This document shows, one piece after another, positions 1 through 7,939 of a DNA stretch of 33,616 nucleotides. The translations under genes were made by a program, and so were the position numbers. Under the pieces are notes generated by a model that did not search any database, was not told the origin of the DNA, and saw only the letters and a list, made by a program, of their open reading frames with translations. The stretch lies in the NCBI GenBank assembly GCA_002360535.1, contig DEQR01000079.1, forward strand, positions 1-33,616, in the 5' to 3' direction. Within the stretch, counting starts at the first letter, position 1. Every line of letters begins with the position of its first letter. Origin of the DNA: Thiobacillus sp. UBA3361. Its GTDB lineage: Bacteria > Pseudomonadota > Gammaproteobacteria > Burkholderiales > Thiobacillaceae.

Positions 1-299
1 ATCATCCTCTCAGACCCGCTACAGATCGTCGCCTTGGTGGGCCTTTACCCCACCAACTAGCTAATCTGACATCGGCCACTCCAATCGCGCGAGGTCTTGC
101 GATCCCCCGCTTTCTCCCTCAGGACGTATGCGGTATTAGCGTAACTTTCGCTACGTTATCCCCCACGACTGGGTATGTTCCGATGCATTACTCACCCGTT
201 CGCCACTCTCAACCCCCGAAAGGGTCTACCGTTCGACTTGCATGTGTAAAGCATGCCGCCAGCGTTCAATCTGAGCCAGGATCAAACTCTTCAGTTCAA
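1..299 (-). rRNA. rrs: 16S ribosomal RNA, 5' end (partial)
   Basis: The reverse strand carries the universal 16S 5' signature (AGAGTTTGATCCTGGCTCAG, positions 290-271) followed by the V1-V2 region, and it runs off the left edge of the window. Only about 300 of roughly 1530 nt are visible. The mature 5' end is placed near 299 by analogy with E. coli; a few nucleotides either way are possible. The V1-V2 sequence looks betaproteobacterial. Transcription runs leftwards, from the leader at 301-475. Confidence 0.97.
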
Positions 300-475
300 T
301 CACTGCAAACTCTTGCTTCAACCCACTCTTCCGAGCAGGCCGCTCAATCTCTCAGAATTAACTCTTCAAGTATGAGCTTCAGGTCTTCTCGCGTTCACCA
401 GCAGGCCTAAACCCACTAGCTCAACTCCTAACCCAATGCCCACACCTTAAGGCTGTTTGACTTGTTAAAGAACTG
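300..475 (-). promoter_or_regulatory. rRNA leader with boxA and boxC antitermination elements
   Basis: On the reverse strand GTTCTTTAACAA (473-462) matches the rrn boxA (E. coli TGCTCTTTAACA). Sixteen nt further on, GGTGTGGGCA (446-437) matches boxC. These bind or position the Nus antitermination complex on the nascent rRNA. The remaining leader down to the 16S 5' end presumably holds the RNase III processing stem, whose other half lies outside the window. No separate promoter is visible between the tRNA and boxA, which are only 2 nt apart. Confidence 0.75.
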
Positions 476-552
476 TGGTTGCGGGGACAGGATTTGAACC
501 TGTGACCTTCGGGTTATGAGCCCGACGAGCTGCCAGACTGCTCCACCCCGCG
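476..552 (-). tRNA. tRNA-fMet (initiator, anticodon CAT)
   Basis: The reverse strand folds into a 77-nt tRNA with an encoded CCA end (478-476) and CAT anticodon. It has the bacterial initiator hallmarks: a mismatched first acceptor pair (C1 opposite A72) and three consecutive G-C pairs at the base of the anticodon stem (GGG/CCC around CTCATAA). The sequence is very close to the E. coli initiator. Its 3' end lies 2 nt from the rRNA boxA, so it appears to be the first product of the rRNA transcript. Confidence 0.96.
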
Positions 553-568
553 TCCGTTGAGAAGCGAG

Positions 569-597
569 ACTTTATTGTATCGATGGCACCTCGTCAA
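569..597 (-). promoter_or_regulatory. sigma-70 promoter for tRNA-fMet and the rRNA operon
   Basis: On the reverse strand TTGACG (597-592) is followed after 17 nt by TAAAGT (574-569). A start near 562 would leave about 10 nt before the tRNA. The -35 is 5/6 and the -10 is 4/6 against consensus. The same TTGACG hexamer is used by the tRNA-Lys promoter in this window. No terminator hairpin separates it from the DUF3426 gene that ends at 617. Confidence 0.6.
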
Positions 598-616
598 CCC
601 CTTTTTCCTGTTTATC

Positions 617-1552
617 CTAGGGATATTGAATGTCCAGCTTGTAGCCATAGGCCGACAGGCCTTTTAGCTCTAGCGGTAGCTGAGCTTCAAGCTCATGGCC
701 GGGCAGCATCCCTTCGTCCGCCGCCCCGTCCTGGGGCAAATATTCGTGTGGTGCGAACGGGCGCTGTGCGATGGGCAGGTCGCGGGTATCGGTGAGCATC
801 AGGACAAGATAGGGCCACGCGACCGGTTGATCGGACCGATTGCTGAAAGTGACGTTCAAAGTGGCTCTGAATTTGTCTTCCGGATCCGTTTCGAGGGCTG
901 TGGATTCAATGCGAAGCGCCGATAAATCCTTGGCCAGGTGCAGGTCGCAACCTAGATAGGAACAGAACCGCAGGACAAAGGGGCGCATGCCCGGAACTGA
1001 CGCCGCCAGTTCGGCGCGCAGGAAATAGATCAGTTGCAGGGCGAGGATGAGCACCAGACACAAGCTGATCAGCCCCCAGAAAAGCCCTGACAACACTCGC
1101 CTCTTGTCACGAGATGCCGGAGCCGGGAGAGGGGTAAAAAGGATGTCGTCGGTTCGTGGCGTTCCCGCATGTAGAGATGTCTCGGGAGTAACCGCCTGAT
1201 CGATCGGCGTCTCGACGAATTCGCGCTCAGAGTCCGGCGAATACTGATCAGCAAGCTCGTCGGGCGCCCTCAAAATGAGTTCCGGCGCGGCGTCCAGACC
1301 AGCCTCGGGAGGGGCGGAATCAGGCTCCTCCACTTCCTCCACGGCCATGACCAGCGCAGGAGAATCCGCCGCGGGCGCGTCCGCTTCCTGTCCCGCCAGG
1401 TTCAATGGTGGCGCCGACAACTCCGGCAAAAGGGTGTCGTAGGCATTGAATACGGCGGCACAGTGTCCACAGCGCACCAGGCCTCTTTTGTCATCCAGTT
1501 GCGCCTGACCGACACGGAATGTGGTGCGACACTCGGGACAAGTGGTCAGCAT
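617..1552 (-). CDS. DUF3426 / MJ0042-type zinc-ribbon membrane protein
   Basis: A 311-aa protein with an N-terminal zinc ribbon (C5-x2-C8 and C28-x2-C31 in CPEC...CGHC), a long acidic and proline-rich linker, one transmembrane helix at about residues 150-178 and a C-terminal extracytoplasmic DUF3426 domain. The family is common in Betaproteobacteria next to prmA; its function is not established. The zinc ribbon should face the cytoplasm and DUF3426 the periplasm. It follows prmA by 10 bp and is probably co-transcribed with it. The ATG at 1552 gives the full zinc ribbon, so the start is secure. Confidence 0.88.
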   Translation of the reverse strand: MLTTCPECRTTFRVGQAQLDDKRGLVRCGHCAAVFNAYDTLLPELSAPPLNLAGQEADAPAADSPALVMAVEEVEEPDSAPPEAGLDAAPELILRAPDELADQYSPDSEREFVETPIDQAVTPETSLHAGTPRTDDILFTPLPAPASRDKRRVLSGLFWGLISLCLVLILALQLIYFLRAELAASVPGMRPFVLRFCSYLGCDLHLAKDLSALRIESTALETDPEDKFRATLNVTFSNRSDQPVAWPYLVLMLTDTRDLPIAQRPFAPHEYLPQDGAADEGMLPGHELEAQLPLELKGLSAYGYKLDIQYP

Positions 1553-1562
1553 GGCTGTTCCA

Positions 1563-2441
1563 TCATGAACGCACTCCCTCCAGGCAGATCCACCCCTCTT
1601 CGGCGGCCCACATCCTCATGCTGAAGTACTCGGCATACACGTCCATCACCTCGTCAGCCTGGCTGTCCAAGATGCCCGACAGAACCAACCGACCGCCCGA
1701 CCGTATCTGAAAGGCCAAGAGGGGCATCAGGGCCTTGAGGGGGTTGGTGAGGATATTGGCCACCAGGATGTCCGCCCCACAGTTGGGCGCCACATCGGGT
1801 AGGTAGAAATCAGGGGCGACCAGATTGCGTCGGGCATTGTCGCGGGCCGCGGACACCGCCTGAGGGTCGATATCCACACCCCACACCCGGCCGGCCCCAA
1901 GGCGAGCGGCAGCAATGGCCAGGATGCCGGAACCGCAACCATAGTCCAACACCGTTTCGCCACCCCGGATGTTCTCCGCCAGCCAGCGCAAGCACAGGCG
2001 GGTGGTGGGATGGCTGCCGGTGCCGAAGGCCAGCCCGGGGTCCAACTGGATGTTGACGGCATCCGGGTCGGGGGCCGCATGCCAGCTGGGCACGATCCAT
2101 AATCGATCGCCGATGGCGATGGGATCGAACTGAGCCTGGGTGGCACGCACCCAATCCTGTTCTTCCACCCGCTCAAGGCGATAGTCCATGTGGGCGGGCA
2201 GGCCAAGCCGAGCCAGCAGGCTGGGGACATCGCAAGAGTCGTCCAGCAACGCCTCCACCCAATTGTGCTTCCAGGCATGCGGATCGGCCAGGCCGGGCTC
2301 GCCGAATTGAGGCAGTTCGGCTGCGGTGCCCGCGTCCCGGTCCTCGATGGACACCGACAAGGCACCCGCTTCCAGCAGGGCATCGGCCAAGGCCTCGGCC
2401 TCGGCCTCGGTAGCAGGCAGCTTGAGGCTCAGCCAAGCCAT
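1563..2441 (-). CDS. prmA: Ribosomal protein L11 methyltransferase
   Basis: PrmA trimethylates lysines and the N-terminus of ribosomal protein L11 using SAM. The 292-aa length is normal. An N-terminal L11-recognition domain (about 1-90) precedes a Rossmann methyltransferase. The family signature LDPGLAFGTGSHPTT is at 133-147, the SAM loop (VLDYGCGSGILAIAA) at about 164-178, the acidic ribose-binding end of strand beta-2 (GVDIDP) at 188-193 and the NILTNPL motif at 229-235. It lies 134 bp downstream of accC on the same strand and 10 bp before the DUF3426 gene, a common betaproteobacterial order. Confidence 0.96.
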   Translation of the reverse strand: MAWLSLKLPATEAEAEALADALLEAGALSVSIEDRDAGTAAELPQFGEPGLADPHAWKHNWVEALLDDSCDVPSLLARLGLPAHMDYRLERVEEQDWVRATQAQFDPIAIGDRLWIVPSWHAAPDPDAVNIQLDPGLAFGTGSHPTTRLCLRWLAENIRGGETVLDYGCGSGILAIAAARLGAGRVWGVDIDPQAVSAARDNARRNLVAPDFYLPDVAPNCGADILVANILTNPLKALMPLLAFQIRSGGRLVLSGILDSQADEVMDVYAEYFSMRMWAAEEGWICLEGVRS

Positions 2442-2507
2442 GGCCGGGGTATCAGAAGTCTCGGAAAGATCGCCGAGTGCGGGCCGACTGTCGATCCGCG
2501 AAGTTCA

Positions 2508-2526
2508 GCCGCACAGGCGGTGCGGC
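2508..2526. other. Hairpin between accC and prmA
   Basis: A perfect 7-bp GC-rich inverted repeat (GCCGCAC / GTGCGGC) with a 5-nt loop lies in the 134-bp gap between accC and prmA. No T-run follows on either strand, so it is not a canonical intrinsic terminator. It could pause polymerase or stabilise an mRNA end. Nothing else is recognisable in this gap. Confidence 0.3.
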
Positions 2527-2575
2527 ACGCAACGCAGGAACGGCGGGGGTGCCCGGCGGACTTTTTCACCCGCCC

Positions 2576-3925
2576 TCAGTGCTTATTCATCCCCAGTTTC
2601 TGCTCCAGATAGTGGATGCTCTGGCCGCCTTCCAGCACCGCAGCGTCCACCAGCAGTTCCTGGTGCAGGGGGATATTGGTCTTGATGCCCTCGACGATCA
2701 TCTCCGACAGAGCGATGCGCATGCGGGCAATGGCCTGCTCACGGGTTGCGCCATAAGTGATCAGCTTGCCGATCATCGAGTCGTAATGGGGCGGCACGTA
2801 GTAGTTCTGATAGACGTGGGAATCCACCCGCACACCGGGGCCGCCGGGGGCATGGTAGAGGGTGATGCGGCCCGGCGAGGGCACGAAAGTGAAGGGGTCC
2901 TCTGCGTTGATGCGGCACTCCAGGGCGTGCCCCTTGAAATGGACGTCCTTCTGCTTGACGGACAAGGTCTCGCCCGCGGCGATGCGGATGGTCTCCTGGA
3001 CGATGTCCACGCCGGTGATGAACTCGGTGACCGGGTGCTCCACCTGCACGCGGGTGTTCATCTCGATGAAGAAGAACTCCCCGTCTTCGTAGAGGAACTC
3101 GAAGGTGCCCGCACCCCGGTAGCCGATCTTGCGGCAGGCCTCCGCGCAGCGCTCGCCGATCTTGTTTCTGAGCTTGGCGTCCAGGCCGGGCGCGGGGGCC
3201 TCCTCCAACACCTTCTGGTGGCGGCGCTGCATGGAGCAATCGCGTTCGCCCAAGTGGACGGCATTGCCGTGTTCGTCGGACAGCACCTGGATCTCGATGT
3301 GGCGCGGATTGCCCAGGAACTTCTCCATGTACACCATGGGATTGTTGAAGGCCGCGCCGGCCTCGTTCTGGGTCATCTGCACCGACTGGATCAGATTGGC
3401 CTCGGTGTGCACCACCCGCATACCCCGCCCACCGCCGCCGCCGGCTGCCTTGATGATGATCGGATAGCCGATCTCGCGGGCCATGCGCAACCATTCGTCC
3501 GGATCATCCCCCAGGGCGCCCTCGGACCCCGGCACGCAGGGCACGCCGGCTGCCTTCATGGCATCCTTGGCCGACACCTTGTCGCCCATCAGGCGGATGG
3601 TGTCGGGGCGCGGGCCGATGAACACGAATCCTGAGTGCTCCACCCGCTCGGCGAAGTCGGCGTTCTCGGACAGGAAACCGTAGCCGGGATGGATGGCCTC
3701 GGCATCGGTCACCTCGGCAGCGGCGATGATGGCCGGTACGTGCAGGTAGCTTCGGGCGGACTGGGCAGGGCCGATGCAGACGGATTCATCCGCAAGACGC
3801 ACATATTTTGCCTCCCTGTCCGCCTCGGAGTGCACCGCCACGGTCTTGATACCCATCTCGCGGCAGGCCCGCTGGATGCGCAGGGCGATCTCTCCGCGAT
3901 TGGCGATTAGGACTTTCTCGAACAT
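2576..3925 (-). CDS. accC: Acetyl-CoA carboxylase, biotin carboxylase subunit
   Basis: AccC carboxylates the biotin of AccB with bicarbonate and ATP, the first half-reaction of malonyl-CoA synthesis. The 449-aa length is normal. It opens with the pre-ATP-grasp start (MFEKVLIANRGEIALRI). The ATP-grasp glycine loop (KAAGGGGGRGM) is near residues 159-169 and the catalytic EMNTRVQVEHPVTE motif near 288-301. The ATG at 3925 has an upstream AGGGG. It lies 82 bp downstream of accB, so aroQ-accB-accC read as one unit. The gap at 3926-4007 is purine-rich and has no clear terminator. Confidence 0.97.
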   Translation of the reverse strand: MFEKVLIANRGEIALRIQRACREMGIKTVAVHSEADREAKYVRLADESVCIGPAQSARSYLHVPAIIAAAEVTDAEAIHPGYGFLSENADFAERVEHSGFVFIGPRPDTIRLMGDKVSAKDAMKAAGVPCVPGSEGALGDDPDEWLRMAREIGYPIIIKAAGGGGGRGMRVVHTEANLIQSVQMTQNEAGAAFNNPMVYMEKFLGNPRHIEIQVLSDEHGNAVHLGERDCSMQRRHQKVLEEAPAPGLDAKLRNKIGERCAEACRKIGYRGAGTFEFLYEDGEFFFIEMNTRVQVEHPVTEFITGVDIVQETIRIAAGETLSVKQKDVHFKGHALECRINAEDPFTFVPSPGRITLYHAPGGPGVRVDSHVYQNYYVPPHYDSMIGKLITYGATREQAIARMRIALSEMIVEGIKTNIPLHQELLVDAAVLEGGQSIHYLEQKLGMNKH

Positions 3926-4007
3926 TTCAGACCCCTGGGAAGGGGGAAGGTGAAGGGGAAGACCAACGGCCGTAATGCCGTCTCTCCACCTTCATCCTGC
4001 CCCGAGG

Positions 4008-4469
4008 TTATCCGATGATGAACAGCGGCTCGCCGTATTCCACGGGCTGGCCATTCTCCACCAGCACCGCCTTGATCACGCCGCCCTGATCGGCCTCGAT
4101 CTCGTTCATCAGTTTCATGGCCTCGATGATGCAGAGGGTCTCGCCCGCATTGACGGACTGGCCCACCTCGACGAAAGACTTGGCGCCCGGCGACGGCGAA
4201 CGGTAAACAGTGCCCACCATGGGGGATTTGACAATGTGGCCCTCCGGCTGGGCGGGCTCCGCCTCAACGGGCTCGGCTACGGCCGCTGTCGCGGGCGCGC
4301 CGACCGGCTGCGGCATGGGATAGTACTGCGGGGGCGCGAACATGGTGGCGGCATTGCCGGCAACCGACCGGCTGATGCGTACCTTTTCCTCGCCCTCTGT
4401 GATTTCCAACTCGGCGATACCCGACTCCTGAACCAAGTCTATGAGTTTCTTGAGTTTTCTCAAATCCAC
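4008..4469 (-). CDS. accB: Biotin carboxyl carrier protein of acetyl-CoA carboxylase
   Basis: A 153-aa carrier that shuttles CO2 from AccC to the carboxyltransferase. It has an N-terminal helical region (about 1-36), a Pro/Ala-rich thumb linker (about 45-76) and a C-terminal biotinyl domain. The biotin-attachment motif EAMKLMNE places the biotinylated lysine at K119. The start is a GTG at 4469 preceded by a strong GGAGGAG; this site overlaps the end of aroQ, whose TGA lies 3 nt upstream, indicating translational coupling. Confidence 0.96.
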   Translation of the reverse strand: MDLRKLKKLIDLVQESGIAELEITEGEEKVRISRSVAGNAATMFAPPQYYPMPQPVGAPATAAVAEPVEAEPAQPEGHIVKSPMVGTVYRSPSPGAKSFVEVGQSVNAGETLCIIEAMKLMNEIEADQGGVIKAVLVENGQPVEYGEPLFIIG

Positions 4470-4472
4470 GGA

Positions 4473-4970
4473 TCACTCCTCCAAGGCATTGAGTGCATAG
4501 CCCAGGGCAAACAGATAACCCATTGCCCCCAGCCCGCTGATCACCCCCTCCGCCAGATCCGAAAAGTAAGAGTGATGGCGAAAGGACTCGCGGGCATGGA
4601 CATTGGACAGATGCACTTCGATGAACGGGATGGCCACGCCGGCCAGTGCGTCGCGCAGGGCCACGCTGGTATGGGTGTAGGCGGCGGGGTTGATGATGAT
4701 GTAGGCCACGCCTGCCTCGCGGGCGGCATGGACCCGCTCGATCAGGGCGTGTTCGGCATTGCTCTGGAAACACTCCACGGCCACGCCGGCCAGATCGCCC
4801 TGTTCCACCAGCGCCGCGTTGATCTCCGCCAGGGTCTGGCTGCCATAATGCTCCGGCTCGCGGGTGCCCAGCAGGTTCAGATTGGGGCCATGCAGGACCA
4901 GCACCCTGGCCTTGGCGGGAGCGGGAGCAGTGGGGGTGGGAGCGGGTCTCGGCGGTCGCTTTCTTGGCAT
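4473..4970 (-). CDS. aroQ: Type II 3-dehydroquinate dehydratase
   Basis: AroQ dehydrates 3-dehydroquinate to 3-dehydroshikimate in the shikimate pathway. The core starts at residue 22 (RVLVLHGPNLNLLGTREPE); the catalytic loop has R37 and Y42, and the HLSNVHARE motif supplies H120 and H125. The predicted protein is 165 aa against a usual 145-150 because of a Pro/Ala/basic N-terminal extension of about 20 residues. That may be a real tail, or translation may begin at the GTG encoding V23. It is the first gene of the aroQ-accB-accC cluster and diverges from the glycan island across 127 bp. Confidence 0.94.
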   Translation of the reverse strand: MPRKRPPRPAPTPTAPAPAKARVLVLHGPNLNLLGTREPEHYGSQTLAEINAALVEQGDLAGVAVECFQSNAEHALIERVHAAREAGVAYIIINPAAYTHTSVALRDALAGVAIPFIEVHLSNVHARESFRHHSYFSDLAEGVISGLGAMGYLFALGYALNALEE

Positions 4971-5097
4971 AATGGCGCGTGCCGGCAGAGTTGGAAGTGG
5001 CGGGAATTTTGCCGCATCCTGCCGCCAGCTGTCCAGAATTCACCCGGAACGGCCCAGAATCTCCGCCGCATATCAATTTCCGCAAAAGCAATCATCC

Positions 5098-6033
5098 ATG
5101 GCCCGAAACGGTCCTTCAAACCCTCAGGATGGCGCCCGGCCCCTGACCCTGTGGCGGCTGTCGGACGGCAAACCCGGCCATGACAAACAAAGCCTCGGCC
5201 TGGCCACCGCCCTGGGCCGGCTGGTCCGCACGGAGTTGCACGACATCCGCCTGCCGCGGGCCGGCACCGGCCTGGGGGCCTGGCTGACGGGGCGGTTCGC
5301 GCCGGGCCGTGACCTGCCCGCCCCGCGACTCATCCTTGGGGCAGGCCACGCCACCCACCTGCCCATGCTGGCGGCCCGCCGTGCCTATGGCGGCCGCCTG
5401 GTGGTGCTGATGAAGCCCAGCCTGCCCCTGACCCTGTTCGACCTGTGCCTGATCCCCCTGCACGACCGGCCGCCGTCGCGCGGCAACGTCATCCCCACAC
5501 GCGGCGGCTTGAATACCGTGGTCCCCGGCAGCGCCCAGGATCCCGGCAGAGGGCTGATGCTGGTGGGCGGACCCTCCCCTCATTACCGCTGGGATACGCA
5601 GCGGGTGGCCGGGCAGATCCGCGAGATCGTCGCAGCCGAACCGGCCATCCGCTGGACCCTGAGCACCTCACGCCGCACGCCCGCGGACCTGCCGGCGGGC
5701 CTGGAAGGCCTACCAGGCCTGACCCTCCTGACCCACGAGCAGACGCCTGCCGGCTGGCTGGAGGCGGAACTGGCCCGGTGCGGGCAGGTCTGGGTCACGC
5801 CGGACAGCGTGTCCATGGTCCATGAGGCCCTAACCGCGGGGTGCCGCACGGGCCTGCTGGAACTGGATGCCGATCCGGCCTCGCGCGTGGCCCGCGGCGT
5901 CGGCGACCTGTTGAAGGACGGCTATGCCACCTCCCTGGCGGGCTGGCGCAACGGCCGGCCATTGGCCGCACCACCACACCCTCTAGACGAGTCTGGCCGT
6001 TGCGCCAGACTGATCCTGGAGCGCTGGTTTTGA
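5098..6033 (+). CDS. ELM1-family protein (DUF1022), GT-B-like fold, surface-glycan context
   Basis: A 311-aa protein of the 'mitochondrial fission ELM1' family. The conserved N-terminal segment WRLSDGKPGHDKQSLGL is at about 19-35. The C-terminal part (VTPDSVSMVHEAL...) resembles the nucleotide-sugar-binding half of GT-B glycosyltransferases such as MurG/GT28. The family is often found in LPS gene clusters, but its reaction is not firmly established. I chose the ATG at 5098; the longer open frame overlaps aroQ on the other strand. Its TGA overlaps the TTG start of the next gene, suggesting coupled translation. Confidence 0.82.
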   Translation: MARNGPSNPQDGARPLTLWRLSDGKPGHDKQSLGLATALGRLVRTELHDIRLPRAGTGLGAWLTGRFAPGRDLPAPRLILGAGHATHLPMLAARRAYGGRLVVLMKPSLPLTLFDLCLIPLHDRPPSRGNVIPTRGGLNTVVPGSAQDPGRGLMLVGGPSPHYRWDTQRVAGQIREIVAAEPAIRWTLSTSRRTPADLPAGLEGLPGLTLLTHEQTPAGWLEAELARCGQVWVTPDSVSMVHEALTAGCRTGLLELDADPASRVARGVGDLLKDGYATSLAGWRNGRPLAAPPHPLDESGRCARLILERWF

Positions 6034-7202
6034 ATCCGGCCGCCAATCCCTGCCTCACCGTGCTGCAGACCCTGCCCGCCCTGGAGTCGGGGGGCGTCGA
6101 GCGGGGCACGCTGGAGGTCGCCCGCGCCCTGGTGGCGGCCGGACACCGCTCCATCGTCCTTTCGAGCGGGGGGCGTCTGGTCGCGCAACTTGAGCGGGAG
6201 GGCAGCGAGCACATCACCTGGCCCATCGGCCGCAAGTCCCTGCTCACCCTGCGCCTGGTCCGTCCGCTGCGCCGTCTGTTGCGAACCGAAGGGGTGGACA
6301 TCCTGCATGCTCGTTCGCGCGTGCCCGCCTGGGTGGCCTGGCTGGCCTGGCGGGGCATGGAGGCGGCCCGCCGGCCGCGCTTCGTCACCACCGTGCACGG
6401 CCTGTATTCGGTCAACGCCTACAGCGCCGTCATGGCGAAGGGCGAGCGTATCGTCGCCGTCTCGGACACGGTGCGCGAATACCTCCTGCGCAACTACCCG
6501 CACGCGGACCCGGCCCGCATCCGGGTCATCCGGCGGGGCGTCGATCCGGCCGAATTCCCTGCCGGCCACCAGCCGTCGGCCGAGTGGCTCGCCACCTGGC
6601 GGGCGGAGTACCCCCAACTCGCGGGCAAGCGGCTGCTCACTCTGCCCGGCCGCATCACCCGTCTGAAGGGCCATGAGGACTTCATCACCCTGATCGCCCG
6701 TCTCAAGGCCCTGGGCGAACCGGTACACGGGCTCATCGTCGGCGGCGCCGAGGCCAATAAACGACCCTACCTGGCGGAACTGCGGGACAAGGTGCGGCAG
6801 GCCGGCCTGGACGCGGACATCACCTTCACCGGCCAGCGCGGCGATCTGCGCGAGATCATGGCCGTTTCCGACCTGGTGCTGTCCCTGTCAATCCAGCCCG
6901 AATCCTTCGGCCGCACGGTCTTGGAAGCGCTCAGCATGGGCGTGCCGGTGATCGGCTACGACCACGGCGGCGTGGGCGAACAGCTGGCCCGCCTGTTCCC
7001 GGAGGGGCGGGTGCCGCTCGGAGACCTGGACGGCCTCGTGCGAAAATGCCAGGCGATCCAGGCCGGCGTCCGGATCGCACCCCGTGCCGCCCCGCCCACC
7101 CTTCAGGACATGCTGTCCGCCACCCTGGACCTGTACACAGGCATCGTGAAGACAATGCCCGGCAAGCCCCGCACCCGTAACGGAAATACGAGCCCACCAT
7201 GA
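6030..7202 (+). CDS. Glycosyltransferase family 4
   Basis: A 390-aa GT-B retaining glycosyltransferase. The N-terminal donor-fold glycine loop is LESGGVERGTLEVARAL; the C-terminal GT4 signature ESFGRTVLEALSMGVP carries the E-x7-E motif. It probably transfers a sugar to the LPS core or a surface glycan at the cytoplasmic face of the inner membrane. The start is inferred as TTG at 6030: GGAG lies 8 nt upstream and the TTGA overlaps the upstream stop. Upstream codons in the same frame are antisense-like, Arg-rich and inside the ELM1 gene. It overlaps the next gene by ATGA (7199-7202). Confidence 0.88.
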   Translation: MNPAANPCLTVLQTLPALESGGVERGTLEVARALVAAGHRSIVLSSGGRLVAQLEREGSEHITWPIGRKSLLTLRLVRPLRRLLRTEGVDILHARSRVPAWVAWLAWRGMEAARRPRFVTTVHGLYSVNAYSAVMAKGERIVAVSDTVREYLLRNYPHADPARIRVIRRGVDPAEFPAGHQPSAEWLATWRAEYPQLAGKRLLTLPGRITRLKGHEDFITLIARLKALGEPVHGLIVGGAEANKRPYLAELRDKVRQAGLDADITFTGQRGDLREIMAVSDLVLSLSIQPESFGRTVLEALSMGVPVIGYDHGGVGEQLARLFPEGRVPLGDLDGLVRKCQAIQAGVRIAPRAAPPTLQDMLSATLDLYTGIVKTMPGKPRTRNGNTSPP

Positions 7203-7921
7203 CATCCTTCATCAAGCATCTCATCCGCGTCCTGCGTCAACCCTTCAACGCCCGCCACGCCTTCCGCCGCCTCCAGGAATACCACGACCGGCCGCGCAGC
7301 CTGGAAGAAGTGGTGGACTGGGCCATGAACTTCGGCGGGGACGGCTATATGCGGGTCAAGACGCTGCAAATCCCCGCCGAGATCACGCGCTTGGCCCGCG
7401 CCGTGCAGGCGATCCAGCCCAGGATCATCCTGGAGATCGGCACCGCCAGCGGCGGCACCGCCCTGATCTGGTCGCACCTGGCCGCCGAGAGGGTCATCAC
7501 CTGCGACCTGAAGGACATGGCCTACCAGACCCCCCTGTTCACCCGCTTTCCGCCGCCGGGCTCGGGCTGCGAGGTGACCCTGCTCTCCGGCAATTCCCAT
7601 GACCCCGGCTTCAAGGCGCGGGTGGCACGGGAACTGGACGGTGCCAAGGTGGATTTCCTGTTCATAGACGGTGACCACACGGAAGAGGGCGTCACGGCGG
7701 ATTACCTGGACTACAAGGAGTTCGTACGGCCAGGCGGCCTGATCGCCTTCCACGACATCGTGGAACACCAGCCGCTGCCTACCAACCAAGTGTTCCACCT
7801 GTGGAAGCGGCTGAAACCGGTGGCCCGGCTGGAAGAGTTCGTCAACGACCCGCAGCAGCGCGGCTTCGGCATCGGCGTCCTGCATGTGCCGGAACAGGGC
7901 GCCCCTGACCTGCCCACCTGA
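7199..7921 (+). CDS. Class I SAM-dependent methyltransferase, CmcI / rhamnosyl O-methyltransferase-like
   Basis: A 240-aa protein with a Rossmann methyltransferase core: SAM loop ILEIGTASGGTALIW at 77-91, acidic strand VITCDLKD at about 99-106, metal- or substrate-side motif FIDGDH at 155-160, and a late PGGLIAFHDIVEH motif. This pattern matches the cephalosporin-hydroxylase/CmcI-like family, which includes sugar O-methyltransferases. It is the last gene of the overlapping ELM1-GT4-methyltransferase unit, so O-methylation of a surface sugar is a reasonable inference. It converges with the next gene across 18 bp. Confidence 0.8.
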   Translation: MTSFIKHLIRVLRQPFNARHAFRRLQEYHDRPRSLEEVVDWAMNFGGDGYMRVKTLQIPAEITRLARAVQAIQPRIILEIGTASGGTALIWSHLAAERVITCDLKDMAYQTPLFTRFPPPGSGCEVTLLSGNSHDPGFKARVARELDGAKVDFLFIDGDHTEEGVTADYLDYKEFVRPGGLIAFHDIVEHQPLPTNQVFHLWKRLKPVARLEEFVNDPQQRGFGIGVLHVPEQGAPDLPT

Positions 7922-7939
7922 CCGGTTTGGCCGACACGT

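Noticed and set aside
183..410. 75-aa open frame at the left edge
   Set aside because: It lies in the 16S rRNA gene and its leader.
4877..5119. 80-aa minus-strand frame upstream of aroQ
   Set aside because: It overlaps aroQ in another frame and the divergent intergenic region, with no RBS or recognisable sequence.
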